Below, in pieces: positions 10,992 to 20,238 of a DNA stretch of 64,000 nt. The translations under genes were made by a program, and so were the position numbers. The stretch lies in assembly GCA_033064195.1 (NCBI GenBank), contig JARBJD010000290.1, positions 1 to 64,000 of the forward strand. The letters are read 5' to 3'. Each line of letters begins with the position of its first letter. Position 1 is the stretch's first letter. A model generated the notes under the pieces. It saw nothing but the letters and a program-made list of their open reading frames with translations, searched no databases and had not been told where the DNA came from. Origin of the DNA: Blattamonas nauphoetae. Taxonomy: Eukaryota > Preaxostyla > Oxymonadida.

Positions 10992-11585
10992 TCATGACCT
11001 ATCATGGTACTTTCTCAAGTGAGGACGGTCTCCAAAATACAACCAATTGTCCAAGCGAACGTAATACTCATTCTTTGTTCGTAAATCGCGATATTTGAAT
11101 GGCTCAAGTACCTTTGTGTATTTTCCAATGAGTTCACAATTCTCTTTTTTCAATTCATTTTCAACAAACGATTGTGTGTATCGTTTTCGTTTGTTCTGAT
11201 GAGTTCTGAATCCTTTCATCCATTTTGATGGGATTACTATCCATTCAATTCCTTCATGTCGATATGTTACTGGAGTACTTGAATGAGTGTATTCAGAAAT
11301 GAGTTCACAATTTTCATTTTTCATTGATTCAATAAGCTTCTCTTTTGTGCAACGATTTGCTGGTCGAAGATATTTCTGACGATTCAGATGTGGTCTGTAT
11401 CCTTTGACGAAACTATTGACGTACACTTGATAAGTTTCATCGGGTTTCTCTTCGAGATAGTATTCGAAAGTACTTCCAGTGAGATAAGTTGTTCCTTGTC
11501 GATTGAGTGTTGGAGGTGATTTCATTTTCAAATCTTCTTTGTCCAAAATTTCCAGTAGTTGTGTTGGTGTCAAGACGCTGCTCAT
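10992..11585 (-). CDS. Three-repeat protein of the virus-like cassette
   Basis: An intact 197-residue minus-strand frame. I start it at ATG 11585-11583 (MSSVLTPTQLL) because the T-rich motif with AATTTGTATAAAATG ends exactly there. After about 30 residues come three repeats of about 55-60 residues built on the pattern E-x-L-x-E-S-M-K-x-ENCELI-x-EY, then PVTYRHEG or an equivalent, then a Trp/basic segment (IPSKWMKGFRTH) and RPH. The same repeat forms the N-terminus of the S74 fibre protein at 4242-5294. The layout recalls repeated small DNA- or ligand-binding modules of phage proteins, but no family is certain. It is the only fully open gene of the cassette. Confidence 0.7.
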   Translation of the reverse strand: MSSVLTPTQLLEILDKEDLKMKSPPTLNRQGTTYLTGSTFEYYLEEKPDETYQVYVNSFVKGYRPHLNRQKYLRPANRCTKEKLIESMKNENCELISEYTHSSTPVTYRHEGIEWIVIPSKWMKGFRTHQNKRKRYTQSFVENELKKENCELIGKYTKVLEPFKYRDLRTKNEYYVRLDNWLYFGDRPHLRKYHDRS

Positions 11586-11606
11586 TTTATACAAATTAAA
11601 AAATTG
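11583..11606 (-). promoter_or_regulatory. T-rich start motif of the three-repeat gene
   Basis: Minus strand CAATTTTTTAATTTGTATAA runs directly into AATG of the start codon. It is identical over TTTTTTAATTTGTAT to the site before the fibre gene. Confidence 0.55.
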
Positions 11607-11885
11607 AATAAAAAAAGAAATCGACGTTGTTTTCTAAAAGTACTCAAAATTTGTTTCAAAAAAGACACTTTTCAAGAGGTCCGTTTTTCGCCTTTATTTT
11701 TGAATTTACGGCCAAATATTGACTACTCTGAAATGTCAATATTTTCAGTAGTAAGTGAGATGGAAATTAGAATGAGTCATATTAAAAAAAATCAATTGGC
11801 TCTGAGATTCAAAATGATTTCTCGTTCCAATTCTCCTAGGAGTATCACCTATGCCAGTTTGGTTCCCATTTCGCTTATACCACTA
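11607..11885. other. No gene seen
   Basis: Short AT-rich junction between the virus-like cassette and the truncated DIRS element. The reverse transcriptase frame breaks off at about 11886. Confidence 0.4.
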
Positions 11886-12240
11886 CTAACGGTTGATTCC
11901 CCTGCAATCCAGAATACGCCTCCAGTCCCCGTCCTTTTTCGGAATAACAAAGGTGGCGCTGTAGGCCTTCACTTCTCCTTTTCCCGCCTTGCGGATAACT
12001 TGTTGGTCGAGTTCGTCCGCAAGAAGACGCCTGAGTGCTTGTGTTTCTCTGATTCCCTGGTGGATCTCTACGGGGTACCCCGCGCTTGTCGGCGGGCCAC
12101 TCTCGGACCATTCGACTTGCACGCCTTCTTTGATCACTTTTTCGAGGTTGAATTCTTTCCAGACTTTGGCAAAGAATCTTGTTCTTCCACCGATGAGTTG
12201 GGGAAGATTTCCCTTCCTGATTTATTGTTTCTTCGACCAT
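11886..12240 (-). pseudogene. Reverse transcriptase N-terminal fragment
   Basis: Minus-strand residues include ALRRLLADELDQQVIRK, then SATFVIPKKDGDWRRILD and CRGINR, the first two conserved blocks of reverse transcriptases. The fingers and palm that follow in the element at 49745 are missing. A frameshift separates it from the gag frame near 12140. Confidence 0.7.
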
Positions 12241-13421
12241 CGTTGATGGTTGGTGGATGTTTGCCTTCTTGGGGGCGTTTTGGGGTCGTCTGGGCGTTGC
12301 GCATTCCGCTGAGTGAATGAGATGTGGGATCTCGGTTGCCCTTTGAATTGGTTGAACCGCCCCTGTGCGGGGCCCTCGCGAAAAAAGCGTTGTCTCCGCC
12401 ATTCATCTCTGTTCTCGTCCAACCTTTTCCTTGTTTTCGCCTTGAGCTGATCGATATACTCTTGCTGCAACATCATAGACTCTTGCCTGGCGCTGTCCTG
12501 CATTGGGATGACATCCAGTCTCATCACGTGGGTTAAGCGGGCGTCATATGCGCGCTTAACAATTTCGGCCCCTTTGCGAGTTACGAGTTCGAGGATCCTG
12601 GTCTTTTCCAAATTATCAGTGTGGTTCAGTAGGGAACCTGCACCCAGCTTCACCAGTCGGAAAGCCTCCTTCTCGATAGTACTGAGTGTAAAGTCCAGTT
12701 GATTTGGCCTCCTGCCCATGTTTAGTTTGATCGCATCCGGATACATTTTGAAGGTATCGCCAATCTCTGCCATCCTGTCTTTAATCTCATTCTCATCGTC
12801 AGGATCCCATTTGTACGTTGGCAGTTTCGCCATCATTTCCTTCAGGCCATGCAAAACAAAATCCTCGTACTCTGCTGCCTCCGGGTCTGTCTGGATATTG
12901 CGACTTTCATTGGCCATTGAACGACTTGTTGGAGATTCTGCCTCAGCCACCAGTGGCTCCGCCCAGTTGATCCATTGATGGTGCCTCAAATTTCGGAAAG
13001 GCGCCGGAGTGATCCGACGGCCTTCCCCTGGCATTGGGGAGATCGATCGAGAAGCGGGGCTGTCCGAGCTCAAGTACTATTGCTGGCCTCCCACCGGATT
13101 CCATGTTTTTTCGTCCGATGTGAGGTTTAACCATTCTCCGGAGTTTGCCCCTACAATTTTGTCGATATGTACCGACATCAGGCGTGCGATATGGAACAAA
13201 GGCCCGAGTAAGAGTTCCGCCCCTGGAGGGACGATAAACGTGCTATATCTTTGTAGCGCATCGTGATCCTCATTTCGGAGTGCCAGCAGCGCATTTCCAA
13301 ATTCCTGTCGAAGGTCGAAGATACTATTGATGTAAGGTCGGATATCCTCCAGTGAGGATTGAGTCGGACTAATTTCCGCTTGAGTCGGAGTTATCATTAA
13401 TGCTTGATGAATTGTCAACAA
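12222..13421 (-). pseudogene. DIRS gag-like protein
   Basis: Two frames in series. 13421-13077 includes VPPGAELLLGPLFHIAR. 13073-12222 includes YEDFVLHGLKEMMAKLPTY, RPNQLDFTLSTIEKEA and a basic, Arg/Gln-rich end with RFNQFKGQPRS. A one-base shift near 13075 separates them. DIRS elements encode such a helical, basic-tailed first protein ahead of RT. No clear ATG is present at the 13421 end; the frame there begins at a TTG. Confidence 0.5.
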
Positions 13422-13441
13422 TTGTGTGAAATGGGACCCAA
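13420..13441 (+). repeat. 22-bp inverted repeat, left arm
   Basis: Begins AATTGTGTGAAATGGG and ends ACCCAA. The exact inverse occurs at 18068-18089, and similarity fades beyond 22-25 bp. The pair may bound an element that holds the P4-ATPase pseudogene, but no clear target duplication is seen. Confidence 0.5.
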
Positions 13442-15684
13442 TCTTCTAAACTTTGTTCCCTCCATAATTACACTCCTGAAATTGTGTCATGCAACTTTCC
13501 GTTGTCCATTTCTCAATTTCGCTTCTAAATCACAGAGCCATGTTACCCATATTTCATTTTTTGGGCTTCACAAAACACGCGAATTACCAAACCGAAACCC
13601 AAAAGTGAAGAAGAATGAATAGATGATGAAAGAACAGAATCGAACCGAAGCGGGATTGCGACGGATCAAAGGTGGTCTGGACAAATTTTCTTGTTTCATT
13701 GGTTGATCTGTCTTTTTCATTATTTTGCTCGCTTTTCTTCATTTTTAGACTTTTATTGTAGACCTGTCTTACAGGAACAATATACTTGAAGGAATTTCCG
13801 AAACATCACGGAAACAAGGAAAAGACAAACTGGGTTGGAGGGATCGCGGACAGAAGACTGTATCAAGCACTTCCAGAGTAAAGCATATCTTCATCAACAG
13901 GGTATTCTCTTTTTTTCTTCCATAATCGATCCAATATCGTCAGATAAAACAGGCTCAAGTGCGGCAGTCACTCGTGAAATGAGCCATCCCTATCTCACGA
14001 TCGCTTCAGTGGAAGTTTCTAATTTTCTGGAATTGATAACGATGAACAGTATTAATCAGTTACACACCATATTTAGCACTTTCTACTGACGAGTTTCCAC
14101 GGGGTGAAACCGCCTCCAATTATCGCTACACATCCGAAGATCAGCGTTGATGACTACGCCAGCTTCTTGACTTCGAATGCAATAGTCTGACATTCTTTTC
14201 TCATTTCCTCACTCTCCTTTTATCAAAAAGTGAAGATCTTCCGTTGATGCCAATTTCCTCAAATAAAAGGAATGTCATCTCGACAACTAGAATTTTGGAG
14301 AACATTAACCTCTATTTCAACAACAGTGCGGGCTAAAATACTTTTACAATTTTTTGTGGAGAAAAAGTCTCATTTTCAGTGTTCGATTTCTGGATATTAA
14401 AGCATTTTCACTATACATGGCTGACCTGACCTGAAATTCCTAAAATCGTGAAAATCGACTGACAGTCACTGACTTGAGATTTTTAATTATGGGTCGGATC
14501 TCGGAGAAATTGAAGTTTTGCCGATGATCGAGATCTACAGTCTATGAGTGAAAAAGAGACCTGTTGTCGGCCAAAACAGACATAATCACTGTTTTAATGG
14601 ATAAAAATGAAGATCTTGCATTTTTGTTGTTTTGATCATTTTTGTGGGAGGATCTGCCACTGACTGTCAGTCGATTTTCACTGACATGAGGGTTTTTCTC
14701 AATATATAGGACGTTTTGGAAACTACAAGTTGAAAAATATCGTAGAGTGAAGTGTGGAGAATGTGTGGTCACAACAAGCCAGTCATCATTCACAATAGTT
14801 GTCGAGAAAAAGGCTCGTGTCAGTGTTTTTTGGGGACAGTCAGTGACTTGACTTTGTCAGTTATGTGTAGCTTTTCTGATCGCTTTTTCACTTCACATTA
14901 TTCATTCATACACTTCATACACACTCATTTTATCTGAATTTTGTTTCTTTTTCCAACCAAACACCTCAATCGCGAGAAATCGCTGTTTTACATCCCTAAC
15001 TTTTTTATGGATCCTCTATCCGATAGAGGCCTCCTTACCTTCTCTTCCTTCTCCTTCAGCTTCTAATTCCTATATACTTGCTCAAACAGTCTTAGGAAAG
15101 CGAGCATCATGATCATTTACACCCCCATCATGTTGAAGATCTGGAAGAGGTAGAATCTTGCTCTTTTGTCAAGATAGTGCTCCTCGATCGCTTGTACGTT
15201 GAACCCAGATGGTATCACATCAAATATCCTGTTTTTTATTCATTTTATTTTGTATTAACTGTTTCTTCTCATCTTCATCTTCAATCTCTCTCACAGCTCG
15301 GCTTTATCAACCTTCGTCTCGCTCGTTCCTTTCTCCCTCTCTACAATCGTCTGGCACATGCGATATCATATTCATTTTGCGAACTTTCGTTTCAAACTGC
15401 GGGAATTTCACATTACACAATTCACGATCCTCATATAATGACTTCTTCCACCCTCCGAGCTCATCCGACCACTTTCCCTCTGACAATCACTCTTTTACAT
15501 GATAGAACAACCGCTCACTTCACAGATGATCCAGTATCAGCTCAACTTTTGGCTTTCACATTCAAGAGACTTTCTGACGCGCCTCTAATCTCCGGTCTGA
15601 ACCTAACGTCCATTTTCCTTATCTCAGTGTGTTCTTGATTTGATTTTTCAACTTCCAAGCTGTTTCTTCTTTTAGCATTCTCAG
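13442..15684. other. No firm gene; short inverted repeats
   Basis: Frames at 13835-14089 and 15177-15638 are open but have no recognisable features. 15177-15684 is pyrimidine-rich with possible splice acceptors and may hold earlier exons of the P4-ATPase pseudogene. A 21-bp inverted pair starting GTGAAAATCGACTGACAG occurs at 14448-14468 and 14661-14681. Confidence 0.3.
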
Positions 15685-17197
15685 CGAACACTCGTCACAC
15701 GACAATCGAAAACAAGGAAGACATATACAGTGCAACGAGACTTTGCAGAACTTTCTGGATCGAAGTATGTGAAATTATCTTGCCTTCCGTTCTCCCAGCC
15801 ATTCACATGATCGTTAGTATTGTTCAGTTCAATCGATCATCTCTTAATTCATCATTTGTGACTTTATCAGGCCTTGTCGAAGTTGGAAACCTCCCGAAAG
15901 GAATGAGTTCAAAGAATCTGTCTTCTTAGCTGCGATAAAATTCCACAACGTGCAGATTGGTCAACGAGTCTCTCACCTGAGAGGCACACTCCGACTCTCT
16001 CCACCAACCAGCCATCTATCCAGTGTTTGCATCTCTCTTAATGATCCCCTCTCTCCCTGTTTGAACAGTTTGCGGGCTCTTTGGACTTGGATGAAGGAGA
16101 AGAATCGGAAAGAATCATTCTTTCGCTGTCTGACCTTCTCTGAAGAGATCGTTCATTAAAACAACACGAGCCACTCTCGGTCTCGTTGCGTGCACTGGAA
16201 AAGACACTAAAGTGCGTCTGAACACTGATAAAACCGCCACCAAATTTTCTACTCTCCAGCGAGCGATGAACCAAATTATCATCCTTCTGACGCTCTTTCT
16301 TTTCAACTTGACGATAGTAAGTGTGAATTTTGGACTGATGTATCGTGTATGTCCCGCCCATTCGTGCTCATCTCAACTCCATCTCTCTCCCCTTTTTCCC
16401 GCTTGTTGCAGAAAAATTCAGCGAAAGATCCATACCTATATCAAGACACGATGACCGCGAAGGATATAATGGTGCTTAAGCTATCGTTTATGATCTATTC
16501 TAGCTACACCGTGCCCATGTCGCTCTTCGTCATGGTGGAAGTGGGCCACGCCGTACAGGGTCCTCAAATGGAAAAGGACAACCGAATGTTGCGTCTCATC
16601 CTCAGCGAGAGAGATGAGGGGCTGGAGGGAGACAAAAAGATTGTCCACGCGACAGTTCTTGCATCAACCTTCACCGACGAGTTTGGAGTGGTCCAGCACG
16701 TGTTCACAGACAAAACAGGCACCCTCACAACAACCGAGATGACGCTGTGCTCAACAGAGACGGAACGTCAGCGAGCGAGGATGGACGAAACGGAACAAGC
16801 TGAAGTTGGGGAAGGCGAGCTGGAGATGATGAAGAAGCAGCTGGAAGTGCACAGCGGAGTCTTGGCGGGGGTGGAAGATCTGAGTGGGAGAAGGCTTCGC
16901 ACGATGTGTGTGTGCACTCGCTCAGTCGGAGAGGCTGAGATCAAAGAGTGGAAAACAGAACTCGCCAAAGCCATTAACTCGCTCTCCGATCGCGAGGAGC
17001 GGATTGAAGAGAACTTCGCGCAGCTGGAGCACCAGAAGGAGCAAATCGGATGCACTGATGTTTTGGATCGGCATGATGACGAGTGTGTCCCGACGTTGGA
17101 GATGATCAAGCCGGCTGGGCTGACCGTTTGGATGCTCACTGGCGACAAGGTCAACACGGACGTGTCGATCGGACACTTGCGGATTGTTGTCGAGTGA
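15685..17197 (+). pseudogene. P4-type ATPase (phospholipid flippase) pseudogene with introns
   Basis: Four exons read in phase: 15685-15764, 15871-16024, 16069-16316 and 16412-17197. The introns are 106, 44 and 95 nt, all GT...AG. Family signatures in order are: CRSWKPPERNEF; FAGSLDLDEGEESER; VACTGKDTKVRLNTDK; a membrane helix IIILLTLFLFNLTI; SYTVPMSLFVMVEV; the phosphorylation site FTDKTGTLT (Asp near 16708); LRTMCVCTR; and MLTGDKVNTDVSIG. P4 ATPases move aminophospholipids across membranes. The stretch between FTDKTGTLT and LRTMCV is only about 60 residues with no KGA motif, so the nucleotide-binding domain is largely deleted. There is one frameshift near 16130, and the C-terminal membrane half is absent. 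Confidence 0.8.
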
Positions 17198-18067
17198 GGG
17201 TCGGTTGATCAGACTCACCAAAACAGAGCTGGAAGAACGAGGGAAGGCGCGGCTGGGAGAGACCAGGGAGCGGAAAGGACGGCCGTTGAGAAGGTCAAGC
17301 GATGACTCATCGATTCAGAGCTACGGACTGGACCTGTCTCATACTCGGCTTCTGCACGGAAAGAGTGCGAGCGTGGGGTCCCTCCTGAACACAGCCACAT
17401 CCACCGTGGACACGTACGGGATAGACGGAACAGGAAGGGCGCTGAAGGACGGCAGTGCAAGGAGTGAGGGAGATGTGGACGAATCCAACCTGTTCTCTCG
17501 TCAGACAGAGCTTCGTCGGAGGGAGTCGTCGTTTTGGGATGGATGACGTTAGGGGTCTCGCCGTCTGCGTCGGAAGGAGTGAGAGGAGCGTGAGAAGAGC
17601 TCAGATCAAGCCGCCCAGCTGCAGATTTTGGAAGACATGATGATCGATGACTCACTGCTGGCGGAGAACGAGAAGGAAGGGGAAGTGTGACTGATCCCAC
17701 ATGAATACCTTATCCTGTTGAGGCAAAACAGCGATGGAGCGTCGAGATCGAGTAGTACAGCGTGAAATGCGATAGACTTTGATCACTTAACAATTCAGTC
17801 TGATCGAGATATCCAATCACACAAAAAGGATGAAATGAAGGTTAACCTGAGAATACAAACAGTAATTTTGCCTCCTATTGATTCATAGTGTTGACATGGA
17901 GAAGGGGATGTTGATCTGACCCAGAGTGAAATGTCAAAAAAGTCACTGACTACTGACATGGCTTTTTGCCTAGTCACCCATGTATAATTTTCACGTTTAA
18001 TGGACACTATTTCTGAAATAGTCATGAGTGATTAGTGGTCTCCAAAAAATTAGGAAGGATACAAAAG
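17198..18067. other. No assigned gene
   Basis: 17184-17640 is GC-richer with overlapping open frames on both strands (Ser/Arg-rich). It could be decayed sequence downstream of the flippase, but no flippase motif is seen there. 17700-18067 is AT-rich and empty. Confidence 0.3.
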
Positions 18068-18089
18068 TTGGGTCCCATTTCACACAATT
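18068..18089 (-). repeat. 22-bp inverted repeat, right arm
   Basis: Reads TTGGGTCCCATTTCACAC then AATT, the exact inverse of 13420-13441, 4.6 kb away. Confidence 0.5.
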
Positions 18090-18477
18090 AAAGGAGTGAC
18101 AAGGGGTTGATCGAAACTATCAATTAAACAACAGTTTTCAGTCATAATTACATCATTTTTGCTTGATATTACAACAATTCATGGATATTATACTCAATAT
18201 TTCTTCATCTCGGAATGAGATGGCCATTAATCGGAGATCACTGAAGAGTGATCACCCAAAAAACCTCATCGCACCACACCAATGACAGTTGGAATTACAG
18301 GGGTTCGTAGTGGATGCGTGGATCTTCTTGGATCACATTCTCGGCAAATCACGACTCCAGTATTTCGTCAAACGCTGTGAGAATGAAGACGTTGGGACGA
18401 CACGCTGATTTCTTGAAGAGAAGTGAAGTGTTTGGGAAAAAGAAGGAATTTTTGGAAAGAACGATACAGGCGAGTGG
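18090..18477. other. No gene seen
   Basis: AT-rich sequence with no open frame or repeat of note between the inverted repeat arm and the 3' end of the SPRY-like gene. Confidence 0.4.
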
Positions 18478-19916
18478 TTAAGACGGAAACTTGCTTTTGT
18501 TCGTTCCTCCCTTCAGTTTTGGTTTGGCTGTGAATGTGAGTGAGTTGATAGTGACAGAAACAGAGGAATGATGAAGAGTGATCGCAAATCGGAACGGCAG
18601 AGGGAGATTTGTGAAAAGGTCGGAATGGACATCTCCGTCTTCCAAAAGCCTGAGTGTTCGTCGTCCAACGTGACAATCTGCTTCCAGCTCGATCTGTTCT
18701 GTCTGTTGTTGAGCAGGTGCTCCATTACCGTGAGCAGGGGCTGGTGGTGTGTAACGAAATCCCCAGGTTGCTCGACCGCGTGTTTCACGGAAGAGATCTT
18801 CGTGAGTTCCAGTGTCAACAAGATGTGGACTGATGGCTCCGTAACGATATCCACCAGATGAATGGGTGAACGTTAATGACAGCTGGGCGACGTCGGATGA
18901 GATTAACGGAGAAAAGAGGGTTTTGGGGATGAAGTTTGTCTTTTCGTTTTCTGGTCGTTGTCGAAGTGTGAATGTGTTGCCTGTTTTGATGAAAAAATCC
19001 TCGTCGAAGATTTCAATTGCATCTGCCCCCTTTTTGGACCATCGTTGGAACCGAGATTCGCGAAGCAGGTCAGATCTCCGTTTTTCTTCGAGACAACTCA
19101 GGCGGGAATCAAACTTCATCAGTCGACTGTTTATCCGATCGAGATGTTCGGCCATCTGCGTTGTCAAGTTGCACACGGTTGTTCGTAGCTCAACAAGTTG
19201 TTCGTTTATTGTGTTCACAGTTGCCTGAATATCACGTGATCCGAGAGCATTCTGAATCAGTGCCAACAAACTGGAAGCAATACTCTGAAAGACAACAGAA
19301 TTTGAGGATGAAATGAAGAAGAAACAAACTCTCAATCCAACCGAGCTGTGAGATGAGACAATGTCAGAGAGGATGGACACAAGACCACACGATTCTGCAA
19401 TCGCACAGCGATTTGGTAGTTCTTCCAGATCTGATGGGAAGAGACAACGAGAGATGAGAAGCGAGTTGAAAGATAAAACACTCAAGATGACATATCGAGA
19501 AAAAAAAACAACAAAACAATGATACAACAGAAAAGGGAGAAAGGATGCTCGTGAAGATCAAACCTGATTCCAAAAATGTCCGAATCTCAGAAAGAATCGG
19601 CAAAGTCTCTTTTTCACAATAATTCCGAAGCGATGAACAATATCCCCGAATCACTTCTTCCTGCATCCATACATAGAATAGATGATAGAAAAGAGGAAAT
19701 AAGGACATTCATGAAGAATACAGAGGAAGAAAGAGAAAAAAAAGAAGAGAGAGGACGGGTTGAGGTGAGGACACACAATTTCAGACAATGTTGGTTCCAA
19801 TGAAGGTAGGGGATCACAATGAAGAGGTGTAGAAGCAGATTGAACTGGCTGAGTGCACAAGGAATGTAACATGAGACCGATCAATACCCATAACTTGCTT
19901 CATCGCTTTCTGACAT
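18478..19916 (-). CDS. Gene with C-terminal SPRY-like domain, multi-exon
   Basis: The 3' exons fit exactly: 19660-19564, 19430-19342 and 19284-18478, separated by GT...AG introns of 133 nt (19431-19563) and 57 nt (19285-19341). All phases agree. The protein has a helical segment (INEQLVELRTTVCNL, DRINSRLMKFDSRL) followed by a domain with IEIFDEDFFIKTGNTFTLRQ, GYRYGAISPHL, ATWGFRYTPPAPA, GRRTLRLLEDGD and LPLPFRFAI. That layout matches the SPRY-like tail common in large oxymonad kinase-like proteins, from my knowledge of that lineage. A probable first exon is ATG 19916 (MSESDEASYG), but its splice to 19660 is not resolved. The function is unknown; such tails are probably protein-binding. Confidence 0.6.
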
Positions 19917-20238
19917 CACCGAAGCGGATTTCGGCCTGAAGGGTTTTGAAATGGGTACATACACCTTTTTAGGGTCACCAGAATTGTCATCACTGGAAGA
20001 AAAGTTCAGAAAACGGGGATGAAAGAAAGATGACGCGAAACCTATTCAAGAACAGAAAACGACAGGTTTGACAAAAGTGTGGCAAATCTCGTGCCCAGAT
20101 AAAACAAGACAAATAGAAGAACACAATTCTGAAACCTGAAAAGAACACAACTGATTGATAGTCTCAGTGGATGGAAAGAAGAGATCGAATGAGCGAAAAT
20201 GATATGGATTCGTTCATCCAACCGTCGCGAGTGGAAAA
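19917..20238. other. Short gap, no gene
   Basis: Lies between the start of the SPRY-like gene and the stop of the giant minus-strand surface gene. Minus-strand pyrimidine tracts followed by CAG occur, so an additional small 3' exon of the surface gene cannot be excluded. Confidence 0.3.

Larger units (their letters stand above)
11886..13421 (-). mobile_element. Truncated DIRS-type retrotransposon
   Basis: Minus-strand gag-like and reverse transcriptase N-terminal coding with at least two frameshifts, cut off just after the RT motif CRGINR. The gag-RT order and RT sequence resemble the DIRS element at 47811-53454. No tyrosine recombinase, RNase H or terminal repeats remain on the truncated side. 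Confidence 0.7.
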
